From the NCBI GenBank assembly GCA_023410055.1, contig JAEYQK010000013.1, positions 1 to 60,441 of the forward strand: 60,441 nucleotides of DNA, given 5' to 3'. The DNA is from Acidobacteriota bacterium (GTDB taxonomy: Bacteria; Acidobacteriota; Terriglobia; Terriglobales; Acidobacteriaceae). Of this stretch, positions 8,060-16,345 are shown piece by piece. The notes below the pieces were generated by a model. The model did no database searches. It was not told where the DNA came from and was given only the letters and a program-made list of their open reading frames with translations. Both the position numbers and the translations under genes were made by a program. Position 1 is the first letter of the stretch. Each line of letters starts with the position of its first letter.

Positions 8060-9541
8060 ATGACAGCAAAGACCGACCAGCTCCGCCGCGCCAAAATCGT
8101 CTGCACCCTGGGCCCTGCTTCGAATTCCGAGGCCATGATCCGCGAACTTCTGCGCGCCGGCATGGACGTCGTCCGCCTCAACTTCTCTCATGGCACTCAC
8201 GACGAGCACGCCCGCGTCATCGAACGCATCCGCCGCGTGGCGGCCTCCGAAGGACGCATCGTCGGCATTCTGCAAGACCTGCAAGGCCCCAAGATCCGCA
8301 CCGGCCAACTGAAAGACCGCATCCCCGTCGCGCTCGCCAAGGGTTCCCGCGTGACCATCACACCGCGCGACATCCCTGGCACCGCCGAGACGATCAGCAC
8401 CACTTTCACCACGCTGGCCCGCGAAGTCGAGCCCGGCGCTCGCATTCTGCTTTCCGACGGCCTCATCGAACTCCGCGTCATCGCCATTCACGGCGACGAT
8501 GTCGAATGCGAAGTCGTCAACGGAGGCATGCTGGGCGAGCACCAGGGCATCAATCTCCCCGGCGCCGCGGTCGGGGTTCCGTCACTCACCGAGAAAGACA
8601 AGAAAGACCTCGAGTTCGGGATCGAGCACGAAGTCGACATGATCGCCTTGTCGTTCGTCCGCACCGGCGACGACGTTCGCGAGATTAAGCGCCTTATCGC
8701 CGGACGCAACGACGACACGCCGGTCATCGCCAAGTTGGAAAAGCCGCAGGCCATCGAGCACCTTGACGACATCCTCAGCGTGGCCGACGCCGTCATGGTC
8801 GCCCGCGGAGACCTCGGCGTCGAACTTCCGCCCGAGCGCGTCCCTGTGCTTCAGAAAGAAATCATCAACCGCGCGTCGTGTTTTCGTAAGCCCGTCATCA
8901 CGGCCACGCAGATGCTCGAGTCCATGATCGAGAATCCGCGCCCCACGCGCGCCGAAGCTAGCGACGTCGCGAACGCCATCTTCGATGGCACTGATGCCGT
9001 CATGCTCAGCGGAGAGACCGCCAAGGGCAAGTATCCGCGCGAGACCGTTGCCATGATGGCCAGCATCGTCCTCGAAACCGAAGCCCACATGCGCAGCTTC
9101 CCGTTCCAGCGCCGCCACACGGGAGCGACTCTGACGATTCCCGAGACCATCTGCGAATCCATCGCGCACGCCGCCACAGACCTCAACATGCGCGCCATCG
9201 TCGTCTTCACCGAAACTGGTGCTACAGGGCGCTTGATCTCAAAGTACCGACCGCAGTGCCCGGTTTATGCGTTCGCGACGGACCCGCACATCTACAACCG
9301 CATGAGTCTGTATTGGGGCGTTCAGCCCATCGCCCAGGAACACCATCGCGAAACGATAGAGATGATCCGCGCCGCCGAAGCCGAACTCCTCCGCCGCAAC
9401 GCCATCGCCCCAGGCGACATCATCGGCGTTGCCACCGGAACCCGCATGCAGGCTGGCTACACCAACCTGATGTTCCTCCGCACCGTGGCCGACCCCCGCG
9501 CAACCCTGCCCCAATCCGGTGCCCCACGTTCGCGAAGCTAA
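8060..9541 (+). CDS. pyk: Pyruvate kinase
   Basis: This cytosolic glycolytic enzyme converts phosphoenolpyruvate and ADP to pyruvate and ATP. Markers are KIVCTLGPAS at the N-terminus, RLNFSHGTH, LQDLQGPKIRTG, VSLPGAAV-like B-domain boundaries, the catalytic MVARGDLGVELP, the FRKPVITATQMLESM / PRPTRAEASDVANAIFDGTDAVMLSGETAKGKYP signature block, and a full C-terminal regulatory domain. The length of 493 residues is normal. The start is ATG 8060 because a -10 box occupies the preceding bases. The last residues (G-A-P-R-S-R-S) and the stop codon come from the palindromic repeat at 9521-9547, so the native end appears to have been replaced or extended. Confidence 0.97.
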   Translation: MTAKTDQLRRAKIVCTLGPASNSEAMIRELLRAGMDVVRLNFSHGTHDEHARVIERIRRVAASEGRIVGILQDLQGPKIRTGQLKDRIPVALAKGSRVTITPRDIPGTAETISTTFTTLAREVEPGARILLSDGLIELRVIAIHGDDVECEVVNGGMLGEHQGINLPGAAVGVPSLTEKDKKDLEFGIEHEVDMIALSFVRTGDDVREIKRLIAGRNDDTPVIAKLEKPQAIEHLDDILSVADAVMVARGDLGVELPPERVPVLQKEIINRASCFRKPVITATQMLESMIENPRPTRAEASDVANAIFDGTDAVMLSGETAKGKYPRETVAMMASIVLETEAHMRSFPFQRRHTGATLTIPETICESIAHAATDLNMRAIVVFTETGATGRLISKYRPQCPVYAFATDPHIYNRMSLYWGVQPIAQEHHRETIEMIRAAEAELLRRNAIAPGDIIGVATGTRMQAGYTNLMFLRTVADPRATLPQSGAPRSRS

Positions 9542-9610
9542 CGTGGGTGTTCTTGCTCGTGTAGGGACGGGGCTGTGCCCCGTCCAATCCTAAGTACTGA
9601 GTACTGGTCT
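9521..9610. repeat. Two palindromes and heptamers at the 3' end of pyk
   Basis: gccccacgtt...aacgtggg (9521-9547) encodes the last codons and stop of pyk. A GTAGGGAC-type palindrome follows at 9560-9585 with loop tgt, and then CTRAGTA-type heptamers. The palindromes may serve as a transcription terminator, but no T-tract follows. Confidence 0.75.
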
Positions 9611-9730
9611 TCGTACTCCCGTCACATTCCTTCAGTGACATCCCCCCTTTACGCCGTGCCCCGTACCCCTTACAGTAAGTACATTGTGGTGTGTGGGTTT
9701 TTCGCAACAAGTCAGGGAGATGCTCATTCG

Positions 9731-10027
9731 ATGGAAGTTCTGTCTATTGCAGTGATGGAGCCCTACGACGGCAAAGAAGACGAGTTCGTCCAACTGCTGC
9801 ATGAGTTTTACCAAGTGCTAGCCCAGAAGAAGTACAGCCGCGACCAGCTGCTCAAGAACAAACGTACGCCGCACTACGTGAACATCCGCTATTGGGCATC
9901 GGAAGAAGCACGCCGCAGCGCCCACGAAGACCCCGACATCCACAGATTCTGGGCCCGTCTCGGGCTGCTCTGCCAGATGCGCGCCGTCTACGAGACCCTC
10001 GACCAGGTCCCCGGCTTCAACCAATAG
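9731..10027 (+). CDS. Small dimeric alpha/beta-barrel (ABM-like) protein
   Basis: This 98-residue protein has the pattern of the antibiotic-biosynthesis-monooxygenase / dimeric alpha-beta barrel fold: an opening strand (LSIAVMEPYDG), a long helix (EDEFVQLLHEFYQVLAQKKYS), a strand with YVNIRYWAS, a helix rich in A, R and E, and a C-terminal helix. Such proteins are cofactor-free oxygenases or heme-related enzymes. The substrate cannot be read here. ATG 9731 follows CAGGGAGATG at a slightly long spacing. The gene stands alone. A palindrome follows the stop within five bases. Confidence 0.65.
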   Translation: MEVLSIAVMEPYDGKEDEFVQLLHEFYQVLAQKKYSRDQLLKNKRTPHYVNIRYWASEEARRSAHEDPDIHRFWARLGLLCQMRAVYETLDQVPGFNQ

Positions 10028-10031
10028 GTTT

Positions 10032-10055
10032 GTACCGCCCGGTCTCCAGACCGGC
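10032..10055. repeat. Palindrome with gtaccgc header
   Basis: ccggtct and agaccgg flank a cc centre. The header gtaccgc parallels gtagcgc of the folP copies, and the stem differs but pairs. The rest of 10056-10384 contains no convincing gene. It is relatively AT-rich towards 10260-10320 and may hold the promoter of the next gene. Confidence 0.7.
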
Positions 10056-10384
10056 GTTCGCATACGTTTCGGACTGTGTCTTTGCACCGGCGGCCTCACC
10101 GTATATGCGGCGGCAACCTCGCTTCGCCAACTCTCTCCTGAACGATCCCAACCGTGCAGCGATCTCCCGATTCGTTCGCCGCTCATCCGCTTACCCAATC
10201 GCTCTTTGGTTTGTAAAACTTTCGTCACCTTGCGCACACTGTCGCCTGTTAGAAATCACATTTCGGTTATCAATATTAGGTGTAGTCTGTTTTTGTAGAA
10301 TGAAAGTCATCCCATGTGTGTAAAATGGGGGACTCACGGCAGAGTAGGCCGAGCATGAATCATAAGTCTTATAGCGGGGACGAT

Positions 10385-10687
10385 ATGGAAACGCGAACTC
10401 ACATGAGCACCAGAAAGGATTATGCCTGGATGTTCCTCACGGGATTCGGGCTCTCTCTGGCCACTCTGGGCTTCATCAGATTAATTCGTAACCGCCTCAC
10501 GGTTCACGAGGCGATGGTCCTGCTGCAGCAGGAAGACAACTCCGGCACCCGGGCCTACACCCGCAGCCTTAACCGCCTTGCCGAGCGCATGGGCATGGAA
10601 GATGCCGACGAGTTGCGTGAACGCTGGCACCACGCGAAAAACCGCAAGTGGCTATTCCGCTCCGCCAAGGCTGGCAGCAACGATTAG
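10385..10687 (+). CDS. Hypothetical small membrane protein, 100 aa
   Basis: I do not recognise a family. A single TM helix lies at about residues 14-34 (AWMFLTGFGLSLATLGFIRLI). The remaining 65 residues are hydrophilic, mostly helical and rich in Arg and Glu. It was placed at ATG 10385 because AGCGGGGACG precedes it. ATG 10355 would add ten residues. The gene is monocistronic and ends 15 bases before a strong terminator hairpin. Confidence 0.6.
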   Translation: METRTHMSTRKDYAWMFLTGFGLSLATLGFIRLIRNRLTVHEAMVLLQQEDNSGTRAYTRSLNRLAERMGMEDADELRERWHHAKNRKWLFRSAKAGSND

Positions 10688-10702
10688 ATTCACGTTTATT
10701 GG

Positions 10703-10740
10703 AACGCCGGAGCATCCAGATGCTCCGGCGTTTTCTGTCT
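10703..10740 (+). terminator. Rho-independent terminator
   Basis: aacgccggagcatc (10703-10716) pairs perfectly with gatgctccggcgtt (10719-10732). A T-rich tail follows. It is a 14-bp perfect stem after the 100-aa membrane protein. Confidence 0.85.
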
Positions 10741-10936
10741 CTCTTCGGCGCCTGTTTCGCTTGTCAATACCGATGCATGTAGCTCTCAGCCGTAATGCTC
10801 TGATTCAACGTGACTTCCAGCTCTAGGGATACTGTCGGTTTTCCGCGCTTTTTTTGCCATACTAGTAAAGAGAGAGTTCTTCAACTGAGATTCTGGCTGT
10901 TTGCTGACTGCTGAAGGCTGATCTAGACTGCTGCCC

Positions 10937-11035
10937 CATCAGTCAGAGACTGAAGCTAACTCCTTTGAATCAGTGGTGATACCGATACTCCATCAGTCAG
11001 TGACTGAAGCTAAGTCCTTTGAATACTCAGTGATA
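10937..11035. repeat. 54-bp-period direct repeat upstream of prmC
   Basis: Two copies start at 10937 and 10991. The sequence catcagtcag(a/t)gactgaag is followed by ctaa(c/g)tcctttgaat and a tgata end. Each copy carries the small palindrome tcagt...actga. They lie within the 370-bp spacer before prmC and could be an operator pair or a dispersed repeat. Confidence 0.75.
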
Positions 11036-11059
11036 GCAAAAAGCAGGGGGGAGGGGGGA

Positions 11060-11914
11060 GTGCCACAACTCAGACAATCGCTCGACGCCGCGATCGCTAT
11101 GCTCGACTCGCATGATGTCGGCTCACCTCGCCTGAACGCCGAAGTCCTGCTCATGTTCACCCTCGGTGTGGACCGCGCGTATCTCTACGCCCACCCCGAA
11201 CGCGAACTCACCAGTGACGAAACCGCGCGCTACGGACAGGCACTCGACCAGCGTGCTCAGGGAGTTCCGTCGCAATACATCACGGGCCATCAGGAGTTCT
11301 GGGGCCTCGACCTCATCGTCGCCCCGGACGTCCTCATCCCCCGCCCGGAAACCGAACATCTGGTCGAGGCCGCACTCGACCTCGTTAGCCAGTTCAAGAT
11401 CGACCGCCCGCGAATCGTCGACGTTGGCACCGGATCCGGCTGCATTGCCCTGGCACTCGCCCACGACCTCCCTAACGCCGACATCCACGCAGTGGATGTC
11501 TCGCCCGCCGCCCTCGAGATTGCTCGCGTCAACGCCGCCCGTCTCCAGCTCGCGGATCGCGTAGAGTTCTGCGAGTCAGATCTGCTCTCGGCCTTCCCGC
11601 CAGAGACTCCGCCTTTTGACTTCATCGTCTCCAACCCGCCCTACGTCGGTGAGTGCGAAGCCGACAAAGTCCAGCGCGAAGTAAAGAAGTTCGAACCCCA
11701 CGTCGCCGTTTTCGGCGGCTACGAAGGTACTGACATCATTCGCCGCCTCATCCCCCAAGCCCACGCCTTGCTCAAAGCCGGCGGCTGGCTCTTGATGGAA
11801 ATCGGTTACACGCAAGAAGCCGCGGTCCATGCCTTGTTGAATGATTGGCAGGACGTCCACTCCGTCGCCGACCTGCAAGGGATCCCCCGCGTAACGGTGG
11901 CAAGAAGGAGATGA
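11060..11914 (+). CDS. prmC: Peptide chain release factor N5-glutamine methyltransferase
   Basis: This enzyme methylates the glutamine of the GGQ motif in release factors RF1 and RF2 with S-adenosylmethionine. The N-terminal helical domain (LDSHDVGSPRLNAEVLLMFTLGVDRAYLYAHPE) is followed by the linker QYITGHQEFWGLD and IPRPETEHLVE. Then comes the Rossmann methyltransferase core with VDVGTGSGCIALALA and the catalytic SNPPYVGE. GTG 11060 was selected because it follows the very strong Shine-Dalgarno GGGGGGAGGGGGG and matches the family's start. The 29 extra in-frame codons upstream are repeat-derived. It is 284 residues long, normal for PrmC. Confidence 0.94.
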   Translation: MPQLRQSLDAAIAMLDSHDVGSPRLNAEVLLMFTLGVDRAYLYAHPERELTSDETARYGQALDQRAQGVPSQYITGHQEFWGLDLIVAPDVLIPRPETEHLVEAALDLVSQFKIDRPRIVDVGTGSGCIALALAHDLPNADIHAVDVSPAALEIARVNAARLQLADRVEFCESDLLSAFPPETPPFDFIVSNPPYVGECEADKVQREVKKFEPHVAVFGGYEGTDIIRRLIPQAHALLKAGGWLLMEIGYTQEAAVHALLNDWQDVHSVADLQGIPRVTVARRR

Positions 11915-11922
11915 TGGGTTCG

Positions 11923-12014
11923 TGTAGGGACGGGTCTGTGACCCGTCCGGACGGACTGAGAACCGAGAACTGAGAACTGGGTACTAGGTACTAGGTACTG
12001 GGTACTCGGTACTA
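11923..12014. repeat. Palindrome plus heptamer array between prmC and the convergent gene
   Basis: 11923-11948 is a GTAGGGAC-type palindrome with stem ggacgggtc/gacccgtcc. From about 11956 to 12014 run eight 7-bp units (GAGAACT, GGTACTA, GGTACTG types) in one orientation. The last unit supplies the TAG stop of the minus-strand gene that ends at 12012. Confidence 0.85.
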
Positions 12015-12602
12015 AAACTCCGCAACTCCCTGCAGCATTCTCACCTGCCAGTGATCCGCTGCGGGGGTCATGACGACAACGTAGTTGACCGTCGCATTGT
12101 CCGATCGAACAACTTTGCCGCCATCGAGCACTTGCGTCTCGATCGACGCCGTATCGCGCAGTTGCAGTGCCGAGCCTTCCTGTGAGTAGAAGATTGCTTG
12201 CAGCTTGTGTCCGTGATCGACATAACGAACGCGCAGGTTCGATTTTTGCTGATCGCGGATCGCCTGCTCCAACTCGTCTTTTGCCACACCAACGAAGGCC
12301 GCCCCCAGCAGAGCAGCATCCTTCTGCTCTCGGGCGGATGCAATTGCCTGCCAGGCCTTGGCGTAATCACGCGCGATAGCCTGTTCCGTGCTTTCCTCAA
12401 CCTGCCGCGGGGCAACGCCGTCAACATTCAATTGAACCTGCGGCAATCCAACGGCAGCCTGCGTAACCGGAACCGAGATCCACAAGCAGAAGAAAGCGAA
12501 GGTGAAGCAGAAGAACCGAATCCCGGTGCTCCACGTTCGCACCGCGAAGCGGCCTGACGTGGGGAGTTCGCGTCCAGTATGTCGCAACACGATACGTTTC
12601 AT
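12012..12602 (-). CDS. Secreted hypothetical protein, 196 aa
   Basis: The function is not recognised. A signal-peptide-like hydrophobic stretch (FFCFTFAFFCLWISV) ends near an A-A cleavage site around residue 50. The mature part of about 145 residues (EQAIARDYAKAWQAIASAREQKD, then four beta strands) looks like an NTF2/SnoaL-like cone, as in calcium- or Mce-associated proteins. This is a fold guess. The gene begins with an ATGA overlap with the upstream gene, so it is translationally coupled. Between the first 12 residues and the hydrophobic core lies a palindromic repeat (12528-12566) encoding T-S-G-R-F-A-V-R-T-W-S-T. Its stop codon is inside a heptamer array. Confidence 0.65.
   Translation of the reverse strand: MKRIVLRHTGRELPTSGRFAVRTWSTGIRFFCFTFAFFCLWISVPVTQAAVGLPQVQLNVDGVAPRQVEESTEQAIARDYAKAWQAIASAREQKDAALLGAAFVGVAKDELEQAIRDQQKSNLRVRYVDHGHKLQAIFYSQEGSALQLRDTASIETQVLDGGKVVRSDNATVNYVVVMTPAADHWQVRMLQGVAEF
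12528..12566. repeat. CCCCACGT-type palindrome inside a signal-peptide region
   Basis: gctccacgttcgc...acgtggggag is a slightly decayed copy of the gccccacgtt/aacgtggggc element seen at 9521, 31697, 35707 and 38057. It is translated in frame in the minus-strand gene ending at 12012. Confidence 0.75.
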
Positions 12603-13459
12603 TTCCCGCCTCCCCAGCGAATCTCGTTCCCGACCACCACTCCTGAGGCGACCGAAATCGAGGCCTTGTCCGCCATCGGTAGCTGCACCTTGGCAGTACC
12701 GCGCTTCACGCGCGCATCTACCGTGCTCCTGCCGTTTGCATCAACTTGCGTGAATGTCACAATCGTTCCATCCGGGACCGCGTTTCCCGAGCAATCCTTC
12801 ACCGGATCGGTTTCAACCACGATGCCATTCTTCGCCGGCTGCGCATGAATCCTAAGATTGCACGGTTCCGATGCGACCTGCTGCACTACCCGCTTGGTCG
12901 ATACATCGCCAAGCGATGCAACGAACTCCGCCGCTCCGTCGCGCTTGCTCGAATTCAATCGCACCCAGGCAATGCCGTCCTTCGACATCGTCGTTCGCGA
13001 CTCTGGTGCACCGCCCGGTACCGTCATCTCGAACTTAACGTTCGTCGGCGACATCACCAGGTTGTTGTGTTTGTCCATGACGAACGCCGTTCCGCTCACT
13101 GCCTCGGGCCTCGCCACGGGAACCCGCGAAGGTTGCGCGAGAAAGGCCACATTCGCCGGAGCGGCGGCAACCACAAAAAACTCCGCATTGGCGCTCCCAT
13201 CTCCGGAGCTCAGCGTCAGCAGGTATCGTCCGGCGCTCTGCACCTCGCTCGCCTGCAATGTCACTTCGCCGCCAAGCTGCACGCTGCGTTTCGACGCGCT
13301 TGCAGGGCCAACGATATACAAGTCGGCTTTCCCGCTGCCGCTAGTCTGAATTGCTACTGGACTTCCGGCGCTCACGCGCTTCGGCACCTGCAACTCCGTC
13401 GCGCTCACTGCGACCGACAAGATGCACGACAGCAGTACTGAAACCCCCATCGCTCTCAT
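12599..13459 (-). CDS. Secreted Ig-like (bacterial big-domain type) protein, 286 aa
   Basis: A signal peptide (about residues 1-20, VSVLLSCILSVAVSA) precedes two or three beta-rich domains. One (residues 100-190, QPSRVPVARPEAVSGTAFVMDKHNNLVMSPTNVKFEM) has the pattern of bacterial Ig-like / invasin-type repeats, which carry a D-x-x-N-N motif followed by strands. A second similar unit follows (DCSGNAVPDGTIVTFTQVDANG). The role is probably structural or adhesive in the periplasm or on the cell surface. It is the third gene of a minus-strand run starting at 16345. Confidence 0.7.
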   Translation of the reverse strand: MRAMGVSVLLSCILSVAVSATELQVPKRVSAGSPVAIQTSGSGKADLYIVGPASASKRSVQLGGEVTLQASEVQSAGRYLLTLSSGDGSANAEFFVVAAAPANVAFLAQPSRVPVARPEAVSGTAFVMDKHNNLVMSPTNVKFEMTVPGGAPESRTTMSKDGIAWVRLNSSKRDGAAEFVASLGDVSTKRVVQQVASEPCNLRIHAQPAKNGIVVETDPVKDCSGNAVPDGTIVTFTQVDANGRSTVDARVKRGTAKVQLPMADKASISVASGVVVGNEIRWGGGK

Positions 13460-13460
13460 G

Positions 13461-14555
13461 CTATATACCAGCCTTGTCGACGCTGTACTGGTTCACCGTC
13501 ACGCGATAGCTCTGCACCTGAGGCGCAACATCGTCGCGCAAACTCACTTCGAACGGCTGTTGCGCCGTCGGCAACAACGCCTTGTCGACATACGCATCGG
13601 CAACCCATATCACCTTGCCTGAGTTGTCGTAGTAGGTCGCGAGCACGTGCGGGATGTTCACCGTCTGCCCGCTCTCGTTGATCAGTTCGCCCTTCAGCAC
13701 TTTCTTTCCCAGTGCGTTCGTTTCCAATTGCTGATGCAACACTCCAATCACCGGATCGGCCGACGCACTCACCAGCAGCGCAGTCGGCTGCATCCGCACA
13801 CTCTTCACGTTCGCCAGTTGCACTCCCTGAAAGTCGATGCGAAACGGCGACACCTCCTTTGGCAGCAACGTATGCGACATCTTGTCGAAGCTGGTCTCTT
13901 CGCCCAGCGGCTTGCCGTCCTTGCCGATGAGCGTTGCATTGACCGTTACGAAGCCCGGAACTGTATCCTCATTGACGATCTCGCCCATCAAGATCGTGTT
14001 GCCGTCTTTTTGCACCGCGTTCATCGACGTAATCCGCACCCGCGGAGCGTCCACGTTCTGCGCACCCCAATCATCATTAGCTCCACGTGTGATCACGTCC
14101 CAGCGCAGGTAATTCACGGGAATCACCTGTGGCGGAACCTTCGTCGCCTGTTGAACCGGCCACACAACCCTCCACTCCGATCCCTCGCGCACGGCCTTCA
14201 GGTCGCGCATGTCGTGCAGCGGTCCGACGGCGCTCGAATACGTCAGCCCTACCCGGATGAGCGCCTCGTTCGACGTCTGGTGCAATATGCTCGTATCAAC
14301 CTTCTCCAGATTCGAGTACGTACGCAGACTCCCATCGCGGCCCGCCAGATCTCCCTCGAAGTCCGGTTCGTTCACGTTCGATGCATTGGCAACATACTGG
14401 AACGCGCCCTTCCAGTCGCGTGCCCGAGTCTTGTTGAACAACGCCTGAACCGCGCCCTCCGGCGTATTGCTGTTTGCTTCAGATCGCCGCACCGAACCTG
14501 CTGCAATCAGTACCACCGTCAGAACGATCACGATCAGAGGCAATGGACGTTTCAT
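13461..14555 (-). CDS. Secreted/membrane-anchored hypothetical protein, 364 aa
   Basis: An N-terminal hydrophobic segment (LPLIVIVLTVVLIAAGSV) acts as a signal or anchor. It is followed by an NTF2-like region (TPEGAVQALFNKTRARDWKGAFQYV) and two beta domains with the FxLYD-like pattern (NEDTVPGFVTVNATLIGKDG ... GELINESGQTVNIPHVLATYYD). The latter are typical of small secreted proteins involved in envelope or EPS functions. ATG 14555 overlaps the upstream stop as TGATG, indicating coupled translation with the membrane protein gene. The exact role is unknown. Confidence 0.7.
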   Translation of the reverse strand: MKRPLPLIVIVLTVVLIAAGSVRRSEANSNTPEGAVQALFNKTRARDWKGAFQYVANASNVNEPDFEGDLAGRDGSLRTYSNLEKVDTSILHQTSNEALIRVGLTYSSAVGPLHDMRDLKAVREGSEWRVVWPVQQATKVPPQVIPVNYLRWDVITRGANDDWGAQNVDAPRVRITSMNAVQKDGNTILMGEIVNEDTVPGFVTVNATLIGKDGKPLGEETSFDKMSHTLLPKEVSPFRIDFQGVQLANVKSVRMQPTALLVSASADPVIGVLHQQLETNALGKKVLKGELINESGQTVNIPHVLATYYDNSGKVIWVADAYVDKALLPTAQQPFEVSLRDDVAPQVQSYRVTVNQYSVDKAGI

Positions 14556-16345
14556 CACTTCGCCTCCCTCAGGAACACCGGTTCGTCTGGAGCAGATGGA
14601 AACTCAACCGGCACGCTCTTCCGACGCTTGTCCGGAAATACCAGTAGAACGATGATGGCCAATATGCTTGACCCGATCGGCAGTATTCCCCACATCAGTC
14701 CTTGCCATGGTGGAGGCGCAGCGCCATAGTCCATTGGGTGTGCCGGCGGAACGTCGTCCTTCGTCCACAGTGTCACGAGACCACCGTCATAAGTCTCCGT
14801 CGGACGCCATCCGGCAAAGGCCAGCAGCGGCTCGTAGTATCGATCACGCACGAAGATGTACTTCAACCCATACTGATTCGCGTGTTGCAGGATGGCCCGC
14901 AGCGCAGCCATGCCATTCGCACCGTAGTACTTCGAGTTGGAGAACTGCGCCGCTCCGTACTGCGTCATTTCAGGAAGCAGACGCGCCGAGTTGTACTCAC
15001 CGTCAACGCTGTTCGCATCTGCTGACATGCCGACCTTCGACAGCAAACTTCCGAATCCCAGCGTCATGTACCGGAAGCGGTTATGTCCTTCTCGGTTAAG
15101 GAAGCTAACTACCGGCTGCACGTCGAAGTTGCCCACGTTATACGGGTGCCACGTCAGCCACCCCAACGCAATTCCCGCCGAGGCCACGGCGCACGCGAAC
15201 ATCGCTATCATGCCCTTCCGCCCGAAGTGATCGATCACCTTCGCAGCAAGAAGCGCAGCGATGGGCAGTGCCATCAGCGTCGCCCAGAAGTTGAATCGCT
15301 CAAACGTCAGCACCTCGAAGGCCCGTCCCAGCAGCCATCGCGGTACTGGAGTCGTGCCGCCGAGTCCCAACAGGAACGTCACCCAGAACCCGAAGAACAG
15401 TGGTCGCAGCCTTCGCTCAACCGCACCTTTCCAGAACAGGTAAGGCAACGCGAGTATCAGCGTGCCGAACGGAATAACCCAGAAGTTCAGTCCCGACTGC
15501 GGATTCAGCAGATAGTTATCGCGGCTGGCGTGGGGGATCGGCATCTGCTTGATCGGATTCTGCAGTAGTTGCAAGAAGAACGGCAGCAGTACGATTCCCA
15601 CTACGATTCCCGTAAGAACTGCGAATACCGCCGCACGACCAATCACGCCTCCAGTTGACGCTGGTACTTCGGCATCGTCCCGATCAACCACCGCAAGCCA
15701 AACGACCGGAACCGCGAACAGCACCGCGCCGAACAACAGCGTTACGTGGTGAGCGGCGGCAGCTGCACAGCAAAGCACCACGCCTTTAATCAGCGCCCGT
15801 CCTCTACCGAAGCGGCACCACTCGTACAGATACGGCAGCGCAATCAGATATAGGGGCGCGGCAAGTGTCGTCGATAACTGTCCCGACTGGTAAACGAGAA
15901 ACACTAACGATCCCAGCAGAATGCTTCCGATCGCTGCATAGCTGGCGGTCCGTTCATCCACCCATAGCTTGGCGAACCTGAACATTCCGATCGGCAGCAG
16001 CAGGATCGCGATTCCCTGGATCAGCATGTATGCCAAAGGCAAACTGATCCCCAGCTTCGCGAACACAGCAATCCATTGGTGGGCCAGCGGAGGATAGGTC
16101 GTCTGCGAGAAGCCAGTGAACCATTTCTCGTTCCATGGATTGAACCAGTGCTGCAGGTAATGCGACGCAAAGAATTGGTGAAAGTATGCGTCGTACGATC
16201 CATTCGGTAATTCCATCAGAAGCAACGGAGCATGCACCGCCAGCGCGAGTAGAACGATTGTCGTGAGCGGAATGGCTCGGCTATCGCGGTCCGGTCGATA
16301 TGCGCCCGACGTGCGCGGATGGGTCGCTGAAGTCACAACGCTCAC
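14555..16345 (-). CDS. Polytopic membrane protein, GT-C-like / PTPS-related family
   Basis: A 596-residue protein with about 11-12 TM helices. The first periplasmic loop carries G-S-Y-D-A-Y-F-H, and a large soluble C-terminal portion (about 400-540) precedes one last TM helix. The arrangement matches membrane proteins of the '6-pyruvoyl-tetrahydropterin synthase-related' group and GT-C glycosyltransferases, with acidic residues in the first loop. A glycosyl-transfer role in envelope assembly is possible but unproven. GTG 16345 follows GGAGG at six bases. It heads the minus-strand run with the three secreted proteins and is divergent from the TPR/beta-barrel gene. Confidence 0.7.
   Translation of the reverse strand: MSVVTSATHPRTSGAYRPDRDSRAIPLTTIVLLALAVHAPLLLMELPNGSYDAYFHQFFASHYLQHWFNPWNEKWFTGFSQTTYPPLAHQWIAVFAKLGISLPLAYMLIQGIAILLLPIGMFRFAKLWVDERTASYAAIGSILLGSLVFLVYQSGQLSTTLAAPLYLIALPYLYEWCRFGRGRALIKGVVLCCAAAAAHHVTLLFGAVLFAVPVVWLAVVDRDDAEVPASTGGVIGRAAVFAVLTGIVVGIVLLPFFLQLLQNPIKQMPIPHASRDNYLLNPQSGLNFWVIPFGTLILALPYLFWKGAVERRLRPLFFGFWVTFLLGLGGTTPVPRWLLGRAFEVLTFERFNFWATLMALPIAALLAAKVIDHFGRKGMIAMFACAVASAGIALGWLTWHPYNVGNFDVQPVVSFLNREGHNRFRYMTLGFGSLLSKVGMSADANSVDGEYNSARLLPEMTQYGAAQFSNSKYYGANGMAALRAILQHANQYGLKYIFVRDRYYEPLLAFAGWRPTETYDGGLVTLWTKDDVPPAHPMDYGAAPPPWQGLMWGILPIGSSILAIIVLLVFPDKRRKSVPVEFPSAPDEPVFLREAK

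Noticed and set aside
13647..14729. 360-codon plus-strand frame opposite the secreted proteins
   Set aside because: His/Arg-rich shadow of a gene that has a signal peptide and a coupled start.
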